The position numbers and the translations under genes are program-made. A DNA stretch of 64,000 nucleotides from Cryptomeria japonica (lineage: Eukaryota > Streptophyta > Pinopsida > Cupressales > Cupressaceae), in assembly GCF_030272615.1 (NCBI RefSeq), contig NC_081406.1, positions 396,572,439 to 396,636,438 of the forward strand, written 5' to 3'. Below, in pieces: positions 45,533-56,338 of this stretch (position 1 is the first letter of the stretch; every line of letters starts with the position of its first letter). Under the pieces are notes generated by a model. The model ran no database searches and was not told the origin of the DNA. It worked only from the letters and a program-made list of their open reading frames with translations.

Positions 45533-47060
45533 TGTTGGCATTATGTGAACCGGTATGAGGACATAATGATATTGTATGTTGTCATTGATGTCAATATGTT
45601 GAAGAGGTGAGAACCGACATATGAGAGAACCGATATAACACTGTGAATCAGCATTTGTGCCAAAGTGAAGCGGTGTGCTTGTTCAAGTTGAACCGGCATA
45701 TGGTTATGGGAACCGGCACATGGAAGCGTTGTATGACTACCGGTTGGTAGTCTCAACTCTAGGGTTTCCGGTTGAAGTGCTTCAAGCCTATGTGGCTCAA
45801 CCGGTGACTTTGTGTGATGATTTAGCATGATAACAAAGAATAGATCATGTTGCCACGTAAGCCTTGTGCGTGTGAAGGATCTTGCATGAAGGAGATTGTT
45901 CCTATCTACCTTGAGAATGTGAGAAGTCTGTAAAATGGTGATAACGTGTGATGGGTTATCAGCCGCCATAAAATCGATGGAAATGGACGATGGAGAATGT
46001 CTTGAGATTGGATCAAGAACTGCTACATTTAATACAGTGTGATCAATGGTCAAGATTGAACCGTTTGAATTCCTTAAAATAACAGGTTTAGGGTTTAGGG
46101 TTTATGCTACTGACCTATCTGTTTTCCTATAAGGTCGATGTTGTGTCTCTTTCTGAGGTTGTTGGCAAAAGTTGTGTGTGTGTAACCAAGAGAAGGGATA
46201 CGTGATTCTTTCCAAACCTAAAGGAGAGAAGTGATACCTGTAGAGTGTAAGTACAGAAGGTGAAGAGGCGCTTAAGTGGATCTGCATTGGCATTGAGTGT
46301 TGTTACCAGATCATTGTAATACCTGTTGATCTCTAACCACCTCAATAGTTGGAAAATCCCTTAACAGGGTAGCCTTAACCGGCTTGTTGTAAATCCTTTA
46401 ATAGGGTAATTCAAAGCTATTAAGTTTGAAATCCTTTAGCTATTGAGTTCTTGAAATCCTCTAACAAGGTAGCCTTTAACAGGGTTTAACCCTTAACTGG
46501 GTATTCTACTCATCCCTTAACCGGGTGATCTCTAACAGGATCAATTCCTAGCAGAACCTATTGTAATGTCTCTAACCGGACAAGGCTCCTAACAGAGTGG
46601 ACTTCTAAAGAGTTCAAAAATAGCTTGTGGGTATTCATCCCCACCGTAGTTTTTCCCAGTTGGGTTTCCACGTGAAAAATATGTGTGATGATTTTATCTT
46701 GTGATGCTTTGCTATTGTCTGTCAAGCATATTATGGTTCTGTGTTTTATGCTTGTCAATAAAACATGTTGAACTAGTTGTTATTATGATCTGATGATAGA
46801 TTACTCATTTATGCATAAGGATGAAATGGTAGGGTAGTCTTGAGTTGAGTGAAAAGCTAAGTGAGTAACCGGTTAATGCTTGTCTCAGTCATTCTTAGCT
46901 TTACCGGTTGCACTCTGTTTCAAACCGGTGTTACTGTTTGCCAGTCATTTGAAGTGTCTACTGTCAGACCGGTTTAGGACTGTATTTTTGTCTGTACTGA
47001 TTCACCCCCCCCCCCCTCTCAGTACTAGGTTAGTACTATCAGTTCATCATTGAGTTATCA
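45533..47060 (+). repeat. 5' LTR of element D
   Basis: A 1,528-bp LTR from TGTTGGCATT to GTTATCA. It contains TTTAGGG repeats at 46087-46104, an array of AACAGGGTA/AACCGGGTG words at about 46340-46600, TTTTTCCCAGTTGGGTTTCC at 46649-46668 and GATTCACCCCCCCC near 47000. Confidence 0.92.
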
Positions 47061-47062
47061 AT

Positions 47063-47074
47063 TGGTATCAGAGC
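47063..47074 (+). promoter_or_regulatory. Primer binding site of D (initiator Met)
   Basis: TGGTATCAGAGC, two bases after the LTR, matches the 3' end of initiator tRNA-Met over 12 bases. Confidence 0.88.
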
Positions 47075-47119
47075 ATCCTCCAGGTCCTCTGAGCTATAAG
47101 CTTAACCGCTTGAGGTAAA

Positions 47120-48014
47120 GATCCCAGTCTAATGATGAAGAGGGAAGGTCCAAAGTTTAACAGAGAAAATTTCAGTATATGGAAAGACAGAATGAAGATA
47201 TACATCAGAAGCATGGGTGCTCAACACTAGAGCTATGTTGAGAATGCCTATGTTGCTCCTACTGGTACTCTCACCGATGACCAAAAGAGAGAGATGCAGG
47301 AGAATGGGCAAGTCATGGAAGCCCTAATTAGTAGTTTATCTGAAATTGAGTTTATTGATGTTCAGGATAAGGTAAATCCCAAAGAGGTATGGGATACTCT
47401 TGAAAATATCTATGGCGGTGATGAGCATGTAAAACAGGCTAAGGAAGAAAGCCTTAGATGTAAGTTTGAAGATGTGTGGATGGTTGAAGGTGAGACCATT
47501 CAACAATATGGAATAAGAATCAAAACCGTTGTTGGAGATAGCAGGTGGTAAAATAGAAGATTCCATTGTGGTAAGAAAAGTCCTGAGATCCCTATTGTCG
47601 GTCTACGCAATAAGGGTTGTTGCTATTCAGGAGCTAAGATCAATAGACAAGACTAAGGTATCCCTAAACTCCATCATTGCAAAGTTGACAGCCTATGAGC
47701 TAAATAGTTTCGATGGCAGTGTTCAAAAGACTGAATCAGCTTTTAAAGCTTCTGCAATACCATCCAGAAAAGGAAAAGAAGCTAGCACTAGTGGTGACCC
47801 AAGACAGGGCAGAGAAATGGATGATGAGGAGATTTTGATGGCATTTGAAGCTCTCCTTTCTAGGAAACTTCCTAAAGGAACTGGCAAATACAGAGGTAAG
47901 CTACCTTTGAAATTCTTTTCTTGTAACTGGATAGGACATACTATTGTAAACTGTCCTAATGGTGACAATAAGGACAAACCGGAAAGGTTCAAGAAATTCA
48001 AAGGAGGAAACTAG
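47120..48014 (+). pseudogene. D Gag
   Basis: Copia Gag begins near 47132 (MMKREGPKFNRENFSIWKDR). It is stopped by TAG at 47228-47230 in place of a probable Trp, resumes at 47294-47551 (EVWDTLENIYGGDEHVK), and shifts frame near 47535 into 47529-48014. The zinc knuckle reads FFSCNWIGHTIVNC: its first cysteine is replaced by phenylalanine. The N-terminal layout matches C. Confidence 0.85.
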
Positions 48015-48026
48015 AGAAACTGTTTT

Positions 48027-48767
48027 GTGGCAGTTGATGAAGGTGTCACAGATGAAGAATCGAAGGATGAAGAAAATGAAGATATTGTGTTTTCTGCTAT
48101 CAAAGAAGATGTGTCAGACAAGAAGGCTCTTGTCTCCCGGTTTGATAATTCCAATGAGTGGATCATTGACAGTGGTTGTTCTCACCATATGACTGTTGAC
48201 TGGAGCAAGTTTCTATCCTTGGAGGAGTATGATGGTGGTGTTGTTCTCTTTGGCAATGATGCACCATGCATGGTCAAAGGTAGAGGGTCCATCTCTCTGA
48301 ATGGAAAGATTAGTGCTGACAATGTGCATTGGGTTGATGGTCTTAGACACAACTTTCTGAGTGTTGCCCAGCTGAATGACAGTGGCCTCACTCTGGAATT
48401 CAAGGATGGAGTTTGCAGAATCAAAGGAAAGAATGGTGAATTGGTGGCCACCGGCATGCAGACCAAAGGTAACCTATTTCATCTGAATGCAAATATAAGT
48501 ACATGTCTTGTGGCTAAATTTGATGATAGTTGGATATGGCATAGGAGACTCTGCCATGTAAACTTTGATAACATTGTGAAGGCTAGTAAGATCAAGGCAG
48601 TTAGAGGGTTGTCGATGCTAAGCAAACTGGATAATACCTTGTGCAGAGAGTGTCAATTGGGGAAAATGTCTTCCTCAACCTTTAAAGGTAAATCTTTCAC
48701 TACTGACAACTTGCTTGATCTTGTGCATACTGATTTGTGTGGTCCTATGAAACCTAGAAGTGTGTAG
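48027..48767 (+). pseudogene. D protease and integrase start
   Basis: A 246-codon stretch with an acidic linker, the protease centre WIIDSGCSHHMT (about residues 45-56), the pre-integrase motif WIWHRRLCHVNFD (about 168), CRECQLGKM and the first integrase Asp in VHTDLCGP. TAG at 48765-48767 stands where C encodes Gln (SIQGDRY). Confidence 0.87.
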
Positions 48768-49610
48768 GGTGATAGGTACTTCATGATTCTCATTGATGAC
48801 TGCTCAAGAATGATGTGGATCACATTCTTGAAAGACAAGTCTGAAGCCTTTGTAAACTTCAAAGCTTTCAGAGCATTAGTGGAGAAGGAAAGCAGTAAAA
48901 GGATCAAGTTCCTGAGAACTGATCAAGGAGGGGAATTCACTTCCGGTGAATTCAACAAGTACTGTGAAGAACATGGCATCAAGAGGCAATTGTCTGCCCC
49001 CTAGACTCCACAGCACAATGGCCTAGCAGAGAGGAATAATCGGACTGTGGTTGAAGCAGCTGGAACCATGTTGATTCAAGGAAAGGTAGCTCACACCTTT
49101 TGGAGAGAAGCGGTCATCACTGTAGTCTACACAATGGACCAGGTACTCATCAAGAAAGGTACGAATAAAACTCCTTATGAGTATTGGACCGGTAACACAC
49201 CCATGGTCAGCTACTTTAGAGTGTTTGGTAGCAAATGTTACATCAAGAGGAGTGAACACCAGAGAAAATTTGATGCGAAATGTGATGAGGAAATATTCCT
49301 AGGATATTCCACCAAGAGCAAAGCTCTCAAGTGTTTCAACAATAGGACTCAGAGAATTATGGAAAGCATCAATGTAAGAGTTGATGAAACCTCTAAGAAA
49401 ACTAAGGAAACCGACAGTGAGCAAGTGGTAAACAAACTGGTTGCAACCTTCTGGGAACCGGTTGACAGCCAACCAAGTACCAGTAACAATGTTCCTACAC
49501 CAGCAAATGTAGATGTTGATACTAATGGAGATGAGGATGAAGAAGAAAAGAAAGAGGAATCTATCAAGACCATTCCTCGGTATGTCAAGTTGAATCATGA
49601 TCCTAAGTAG
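48768..49610 (+). pseudogene. D integrase
   Basis: Continues the integrase with DDCSRMMWITFLKDK, second catalytic Asp in RTDQGGEF, TAG at 49002-49004, then QHNGLAERNNRTV with the catalytic Glu, FWREAVITVVYTMDQVL and YSTKSKALKCFNNRT. An acidic linker follows, and TAG at 49608-49610. All three acidic residues are kept, so only stop codons break it. Confidence 0.87.
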
Positions 49611-50466
49611 ATCATAGGAGATAAGGATGCAGGAATCCTTACAAGAAGAAAGGTCAGAGAAAACTCTTGTATGATCTCTGAATTTGAGCCTAAATCATTC
49701 AAAAAGGCACATAAGGATGAAGACTGGATCAAGGCAATGGAAGAGGAACTTGACCAGATAGAGAAAAATGGTACATGGTCTTTGGTACCCAGACTGGAGC
49801 ACAAAAATGTCATTGGTACTAAATGGGTTTTCAGAAATAAGCTGAATGAGGATGGCATAGTGATTAGGAACAAAGCCAGATTAGTGTGCAAAGGATATGC
49901 TCAAGAAGAAGGAGAAGACTATGGAGAAACCTTTGCTCCTGTAGCCAGATTGGAAGGAGTCTGTATGCTTCTTGCATATGCAACTTTTAAAGGTTTCAAA
50001 GTATATCAAATGGATGTAAAATTTGCATTCCTAAATGGTGTACTTGAAGAGGAGGTGTATATTGAGCAATCAGATGGGTTTGCCCTATCTGAAGATAGTG
50101 ACATGGTATGTAGGCTACATAAAGCCTTATATGGACTAAAGCAGGCACCTAGGGCATGGTATGAATGTCTGCATTCTCATCATGTGAAGATTGGATTTGA
50201 GAGAACTAGTGAAGATAGTAATATCTACTTGAAGTCTGAAGGAGATTAGATCCTGATCTGTGAGGTATTTGTTGATGACATTATCTTTGGTGGAGATGAC
50301 AAGATGAGTCATGAGTTTGCAGATGAGATGAAGAAAGAGTTTGAAATGTCAGTCATAGGGGAGATTAAATTCTTCATTGGACTGCAGATCCAATAGATGA
50401 AGGATGGAATCTTTATCACTCAGTCCAAGTATGTCAAAGAGGTGTTGAAGACCTTTGGCATGGAAG
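49611..50466 (+). pseudogene. D reverse transcriptase, part before F
   Basis: The frame 49671-50249 encodes [48 protein letters not shown] and [15 protein letters not shown] at 50247-50249 is followed by the catalytic FVDDIIFGG and TAG at 50394-50396. The sequence ends in TFGMEV at the F insertion. The usual DVKSAFLNG has Phe for Ser (DVKFAFLNG). Confidence 0.88.
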
Positions 50467-50637
50467 TGTAGCGTCCTAAAATTGCGACACTTGCAATTTC
50501 GACTGCATTTCGGTCTTCACGATGGCGACGTAACACGCAACCTGAATGGAGACCCCAAAACTTGCTCACGACACTGAAAACTGCATTTTTCATGCACCCT
50601 GGCTTGAACCTCCTTTGCACCCCGCTGTCCCGGAGGT

Positions 50638-50697
50638 GGGACCAGAGCGCCCAGCGCCCTGGTCCCTCAGGACCAGGGCGCCCAGCGCCCCGGTCCC
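50638..50697 (+). repeat. Paired GC-rich hairpins in F LTR
   Basis: GGGACCA...TGGTCCC (50638-50666) and GGACCAGGGCGC...GCGCCCCGGTCC (50670-50696) each enclose the core GCGCCCAGCGC. They lie about 120-180 bases upstream of the TATA box, so they may act as DNA sites or, if transcribed, as RNA stems. The same pair is at 57251-57309 in the other LTR. Confidence 0.75.
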
Positions 50698-50819
50698 TGG
50701 GTCCTATTTTGGGCCCGGTTTCCTAAGTGATATCGGGTCTTTTTTATTGCAATTTGGAAATATACTTCCCTGGTCGGCCTAAGGTCGGGAAAATCAGTCT
50801 ATCAGCCCTAATTGACAAG

Positions 50820-50828
50820 TATATAAAC
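50820..50828 (+). promoter_or_regulatory. TATA box of element F
   Basis: TATATAAAC in the middle of the LTR, followed by a pyrimidine-rich stretch (TTTTTTTCTCTC) suited to a transcription start. The matching site in the 3' LTR is 57433-57441. Confidence 0.65.
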
Positions 50829-51708
50829 TACATTTTTTTCTCTCATTTGGGAGAAGATATAGATGAGAAGGATATGTGTACAAAGCATGGAAACTATACT
50901 CAAGCATTCAAGCATTCAAGCAATTGATCATTTCAAGTCTCCATTCAAGGCTAAGTGTTGCATTCAAGTCAAGGATTCAACCATTGAAGAGGAGATCACT
51001 TATTACATGCTACATACTACAACATACAACATCTAAACCTTCGCACATAAGGATACAAACATCCTTAGAACAAGGTATTAGTACTTGTTTTACATTACAG
51101 TCATTTACATTTACAGCTCTTGCTCATTTCTTGGTTAATTCCAAAACCGGGGTTTGACCTAAAGGCAAAACCCTAATCCCTAACCCCCCAATCGTCTTCG
51201 CTTTTCTGTGTGTAGGTTGCAGGTACGCGGCTGAGATTGAAGATCTGGAATCCTTGTGCAGAGACGAACCGATCCCCCTTCGTTTCGCGGATTTTTCGGA
51301 GGACCGTGGCGCTGGGCGCCATCGTCCCGACAACTTTTTCTCAAATTTGCAGGACAGCGCCGTATCGACATTTTACTGCTAATTCCAGGTCCGCAGCTTC
51401 ATCCTATAACCTAAACTCAGTTTATAAGCGAATCTTTATGACTTTCTATGCATCCTTAGCTTAATTTCCCTAATCAACATTCTTTACAAAAGAGGGTAGC
51501 CTTGCTTTCCTAACCCTTGAAATTCATCTAGCATCCAATCTTACCTTGTGTGGGATTGGATCTTATGAGTTTCAACCCCTCTTTTGAATGTAAAGTCTTC
51601 CCCCTAAGTGAAAACCCATCGAATCCTAGCGAACCTCCCTTCTCTCTCCTCGGAGTTGGAAGAGGGGAGAACAACTAGGGTTCGACAGCGATTTTCCGCT
51701 TTACATTT

Positions 51709-51727
51709 TGGTAAACCCGACGTGAAC
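51709..51727 (+). promoter_or_regulatory. Primer binding site of F (tRNA-Trp type)
   Basis: TGGTAAACCCGACGTGAAC, three bases after the LTR. It differs from the E site at two positions; both fit tRNA-Trp. Confidence 0.7.
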
Positions 51728-52885
51728 ATCCTTTCTGATTTTTCATGCTTAGATCTGAAATTTGATTCCTTGATTACATTTCCATGTTTGATCTTTTGCA
51801 AAATTTTAGAGGTGATTGCATAAAAACCCTAAATTTTCTTTTTGAACATTGAACTTGCGAAATGTTTAATTATTAATGCTTGCTTTAGATCTGCTTTTCT
51901 ATTATAAATTATCAATTCATATCTGTACTTTAATTTTGAAAATTAAGTGGTTAAATGTCAAAACCCTAATTTTTGAAACCCTCTTAATTCAACCTTTGTT
52001 TGACAATTTGACCGATCAAAACATCTCCAAATCAGCTGTAACTTTGGATTCTGCAATAAAATCACAATATCTTTCATCCCTGAAAATTTGGAAAAAAGTT
52101 GCGAGGACCGTGTTGCACTCCGAGCGCCATCGTCCCCAACATTTTTTCCAAAATTTCGGGAGCGAGATCTTGTTGTATTTTCCTGCTAAAATCCAGAATT
52201 TTAGCTGATTTTGTCAATTATAACACTTTCAAAATTACAGTCAAAGTTGGTTTTGTGATTGCTTGGTTTAAGGCTCCTAATCATTCAAAAATCATTGAAA
52301 TTGAAATTTTGTGTCAAAATTATGTTCTTACTGTCCTAAATCTGAAAAGTGTGTTTTTATTCATTTGAAATTTCAGTGCTTTATTCAAATCCTTGCAATT
52401 TGTGACTTTTGAAATTAAGTGCTTAATTACAACAACTTTGATTTCCGCTTTCAAAATTGAATTTTGCGTGAAATTGAGTCAATTTTTAAAATTCAAAACT
52501 TGCACTACTTTTGACATTCCCTCTAAAATCATAAAATCCAAAATTTCAGTTTCCCTCTCTTTTTCAAAATTCAAATTTTGTATTTTTCGACAATCTTGAT
52601 AGGGTTCAATTTTGAGATTGCAACTTTAATTTGGCCTATCTACAGATCGTAAAATCACTCAATTTTTTCAGATTAGCTCTAAAATCATCATACCTTTCAT
52701 CCCTGCAAATTTTGAAAAAAGTTGCAAGGACCGTGTTGCACTCCGAGCGCCACGGTCCCGAACATTTTTTCCGAAATTTCAGGAGACTGTTGTGATTGCA
52801 TTTAACAGCTTAAATCTGAAAGATTGGCTGTTTTTACTGAAAATTGCTACCTCTAAATTCAAAATCTTCTCTCTCTTTCTAGTGC
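51728..52885 (+). other. Leader of element F
   Basis: About 1.16 kb of AT-rich, non-coding sequence before the ATG. It contains two further copies of the GGACCGT...GCGCC...GTCCC hairpin (52105-52136 and 52728-52758). Each is followed by AACATTTTTTCC and AAATTTC, so a unit of at least 60 bases is duplicated here and is related to 51301-51360 of the LTR. Confidence 0.65.
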
Positions 52886-55800
52886 ATGATTTTTACAACA
52901 ATAAGCCCTACTTACACTATTCTCGTTAGAAGAAGCCGTAGAATTAAGTCTTTCCGAGGTTTAACTACCGAGGAGATGGAACCTAATTTGAGTAGCCTTT
53001 TTAACGAGGACATGGGTAATTCCTCTAATCCTCCGAGTGATGAAGAAGCTCTCCATGAACTTTCCATTGAACAACTTTCCAAATTGGATAACCAATTTGA
53101 CGATTTTCACCAATGGATGTCTCATGAGTATCCCGATAGTCAAGCTCTTCCTTTAATTGAGGGTCTAAAACGCATGCTTCAAAGTGATAAGAATGGAATT
53201 GATGTTTTGCGTGGTATTTCACACATTGTGAATGCGAATGTGATGCCTATGAAGAGTTGTGTTGAATCTTTAGGTTATACACAACCTCCTACACAAGTCA
53301 ATCATTCCATTCCTTTGACCACTTCTATTGCTAGTATACCTACCTTTACATCAAACATCATGGCTACCTCTATACAAGACATTCCTCCTGTGATTACCAG
53401 TCATGGGGGCAATCCTCCTTCTTCAATCAATCCTCTTCCTTCATTCAATCCAACTTCTTCGTACATTCCTTCAATGAGTGTTCCTATTACATCTTCACAA
53501 ATGAACATGACGCAAGGGGGCAATTCATTTAACCATTCCATTCCTCCTTGTAGTGTTCCTCCTATCCAATCATCCCCTATGGTTGACTATCATAGGGTCC
53601 CACCACCTTACTCTTTACCCTCTTTCAATAACATCACACCTCCATCTCAATCTAACACACCTAATATGAACTCTTCGACTGAAGCTACCATTAATAATCT
53701 TGCACAGACTGTCTCTTCTTTACAGCAACAAATTGCCTCTATGAATCAATCTAAGTTTAGTGTGCCCACATTTGATGTTGCGAGCCCACTTTCTCTTGAC
53801 ATTGTTCGAGCTATCCCTCCTAAGCATGTTGAAATCCCGCATTTGGAGCTTTATAATGGTAAAGGAGATCCTCTAACACATGTTAAGACTTTTCAAACAA
53901 TTTGTACTGATTTTGCTTATGACCCAAGGTTGCTTGCAAAACTGTTCACTAGAACATTAAGAGACAAAGCCCTACAATGGTATTGCTCGTTGCCTTCTTA
54001 TTCTATTACTTCTTTCGAACAACTTGCAAATGCTTTCATTCAACAATTTCAAAACAATATAAGTCCTAAAGTTACTTTGATTGATTTAATGCATTGTAAA
54101 CAAGGTGTTAAAGAAAAAGTGACTGATTTCATTGGTAGATATAAGCATTTGTATGCTCAAATTTCTTTTCCAGTGCCTGATAATGATATTCAAAGAATCT
54201 TTATTTCTAATTTGCAAAAATATATTCGAGACAAACTTCTGTTTTCTGAGTTTACTTCTTTCCAACAGTTGTGTGCCACTCTTCACAATTATCAACTGAC
54301 TGTGAGTCAAATGGAACAATCACATCCTATGGCTCCGAGTGATAAGGGTGATAGCAGTCAACAACCATTTGGGAAGTTTAAACCGAACAGAGATTCCATC
54401 AAATTCAATGAAAACATCATCAACAACAATGTGAATGCAGCATCAGGTGTGCCTCCTATTTCTAAATTTTTCAGGAAAGAAAGAAAGTATACTCCTTTGA
54501 ATGAATCATTGCATGATATTATGAATAATTTATTGGGACAAAATGTGCTTACTCTTCCTCCTATACGACAAATTGATCTTGCAAAGATTACTTCACCTTA
54601 TTTTGATAATAAAGCTTTTTGTCATTTTCATCGTCAGCCTGGTCATGATACTGAAAAATGTTTTTCTTTAAAGGGTAAAATTCAAGATTTGATTGATAAT
54701 AATACTATTTCTGTTTCTGGAGTGAATGATAAAGGCAACACATCTGTAGCTCCTCCTAACCAAAATCTTCAGATTTTTACTGATCCATTACCTTCTCATA
54801 CCTCTCATACCTCTAATGCGATTGAGGCTAATGATTCCTCTTTCTCATCTGATGGTCTTGTGTCTATGACTCCGAATGTGATTAACTTTGTAGAGCAGCA
54901 AGAAATCCCTAAAGAACCTTCCATCACATTTGATTCTAGTGAAACCATTAGAGCACCTGATGGTCCTTTATACATAGTTGCAAAAGTCAAAAATACACCT
55001 TGCCGTGGAGTGCTTATTGATCCTTCGTGCATGGTTAATGTTATTACTGAAGAATTTCTTTTTACTTTGCAATTGAATCAAGTGATATATGACAAAACAG
55101 ATGTGATTGTGAAATTATTTGATGCATTTTCTTCTCCTGCAATTGGTTCTATTACATTGCCTATTGAGGTCCATAATAAATCTCTTGATGTGAACTTTGC
55201 TATTATTCATTCTTCCGAACAATTTCGTGTGAAGCTTGGCTATCCTTGGCTATCTTCCATGAAGGCTATTGCTTCTCCTATTCACAAGTGTTTAAAATTT
55301 CCCCATAATGGTGAAATTGTTACTGTCAATCATAGTCTCTTTAAACCATCTGAAAGAACCTCTAGTGTTCCTATTGATTACTTTTGGCCTAAACAATTCC
55401 AATCTCTTCCTCCGCGAAGTGATCATCTTTTTAAATCTTATCAAAAGTGGAAAACAGATATGATCCTATCTCTAAGTGAACCTAGAACACCTAAACTTGA
55501 CATCCCTATCATTCTTGAGAAGGAAATTCTTCCTTTGAAAGACAAAACTAATGTCTTTCCCCAAGAAGATGCCCAACCCGTCCCCATGGATGTAACTATG
55601 TCTATGCCTAATAAATCTTCTAAGAGTAGATCTATACCTCCTCGTCATGATGGACTCGGTCTTCTCCCTAAACCAAAAATTCCTCCTTTATATGGAGCAG
55701 TTCCTCCTCCTTCCTTTTATAGAGAGAAGAGACCTTCTTCTTCTCCTATTATCCAGCCTAAGAGACCACAACCTAAACACCCAAGTGATAAGGATGAGAA

Positions 55801-56338
55801 CATTCCTCCTCCTCTATCTTCTACACTTCCTACTAAGACTAGACGTAATCGTTCTGCACGCGAACGTCGACGAAAGCGTCATCTTAGAGCTCAAGCAGTT
55901 GCTTCTCAAAATTTGCAATCTCCAAAAACACCTTCAACAAGCATTATTCCATTTTCTCCTCAGCCGGATATTGAGCCTAAATCTCCTAAACATAAGATGC
56001 ATGATGGTCTTGATCCTGTGCGAGTTAAAGATCCTATTTTTATAAATCTTGATGATGATATAGATGAAAATGTTATTCATGATGAAAATGTTACTCCTCT
56101 TGCTTCTGACAGTGAATATGAACTTGTTGATGTTGATAACCATTTATCTAATGAATTTTCTAAAACACTTATCCTAGCTCCTAGACAAGAACAATGTGGC
56201 TTGGAACATGAACATAGCCCTTGTTTGGATCTTGTGATAGCTCCATCTGCTGTGTTGGATGTTCCTCCTCTAGCGTGTTCCCTGCCTTCCCGAAACATTG
56301 ATCAGCAAGATCGGGGGGTAGATGACATGCTAGACTAG
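52886..56338 (+). CDS. F Gag with protease-like domain
   Basis: An intact 1,150-codon frame. Residues 1-300 are acidic, then Pro/Ser/Thr-rich. Residues about 320-480 are a gypsy Gag capsid core (LELYNGKGDPLTHVKTF, ALQWYCSLPSYSI, FEQLANAFIQQFQ). Around 578-600 lies a zinc-type motif FCHFHRQPGHDTEKC. Residues about 690-800 resemble the gypsy retropepsin (GVLIDPSCMVNVI, then VKLGYPWLSSMKAI), but the expected D-S/T-G or DGG centre reads DPS. The C-terminal 250 residues are Pro/Lys/Arg-rich with a basic cluster near 985-1005 that could be a nuclear signal. A later Met near codon 31 is an alternative start. It likely forms particles and needs a helper for copying and integration. Confidence 0.8.
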   Translation: MIFTTISPTYTILVRRSRRIKSFRGLTTEEMEPNLSSLFNEDMGNSSNPPSDEEALHELSIEQLSKLDNQFDDFHQWMSHEYPDSQALPLIEGLKRMLQSDKNGIDVLRGISHIVNANVMPMKSCVESLGYTQPPTQVNHSIPLTTSIASIPTFTSNIMATSIQDIPPVITSHGGNPPSSINPLPSFNPTSSYIPSMSVPITSSQMNMTQGGNSFNHSIPPCSVPPIQSSPMVDYHRVPPPYSLPSFNNITPPSQSNTPNMNSSTEATINNLAQTVSSLQQQIASMNQSKFSVPTFDVASPLSLDIVRAIPPKHVEIPHLELYNGKGDPLTHVKTFQTICTDFAYDPRLLAKLFTRTLRDKALQWYCSLPSYSITSFEQLANAFIQQFQNNISPKVTLIDLMHCKQGVKEKVTDFIGRYKHLYAQISFPVPDNDIQRIFISNLQKYIRDKLLFSEFTSFQQLCATLHNYQLTVSQMEQSHPMAPSDKGDSSQQPFGKFKPNRDSIKFNENIINNNVNAASGVPPISKFFRKERKYTPLNESLHDIMNNLLGQNVLTLPPIRQIDLAKITSPYFDNKAFCHFHRQPGHDTEKCFSLKGKIQDLIDNNTISVSGVNDKGNTSVAPPNQNLQIFTDPLPSHTSHTSNAIEANDSSFSSDGLVSMTPNVINFVEQQEIPKEPSITFDSSETIRAPDGPLYIVAKVKNTPCRGVLIDPSCMVNVITEEFLFTLQLNQVIYDKTDVIVKLFDAFSSPAIGSITLPIEVHNKSLDVNFAIIHSSEQFRVKLGYPWLSSMKAIASPIHKCLKFPHNGEIVTVNHSLFKPSERTSSVPIDYFWPKQFQSLPPRSDHLFKSYQKWKTDMILSLSEPRTPKLDIPIILEKEILPLKDKTNVFPQEDAQPVPMDVTMSMPNKSSKSRSIPPRHDGLGLLPKPKIPPLYGAVPPPSFYREKRPSSSPIIQPKRPQPKHPSDKDENIPPPLSSTLPTKTRRNRSARERRRKRHLRAQAVASQNLQSPKTPSTSIIPFSPQPDIEPKSPKHKMHDGLDPVRVKDPIFINLDDDIDENVIHDENVTPLASDSEYELVDVDNHLSNEFSKTLILAPRQEQCGLEHEHSPCLDLVIAPSAVLDVPPLACSLPSRNIDQQDRGVDDMLD

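Larger units (their letters stand above)
50467..51705 (+). repeat. 5' LTR of element F
   Basis: Starts TGTAGCGTCC and ends CGCTTTACA. TATATAAAC at 50820-50828 is a TATA box. Upstream, two GC-rich hairpins lie at 50638-50666 and 50670-50697; a third lies downstream at 51301-51327. Confidence 0.93.

Noticed and set aside
45541-46053. A 170-codon minus-strand frame in the D LTR (also 59330-59758)
   Set aside because: Antisense to the LTR with no recognisable domain; conservation is explained by LTR identity.
50546-51464. Several short frames in the F LTR repeated at 57097-58077
   Set aside because: They lie over the hairpins and U5 region and are identical only because they are LTR copies.
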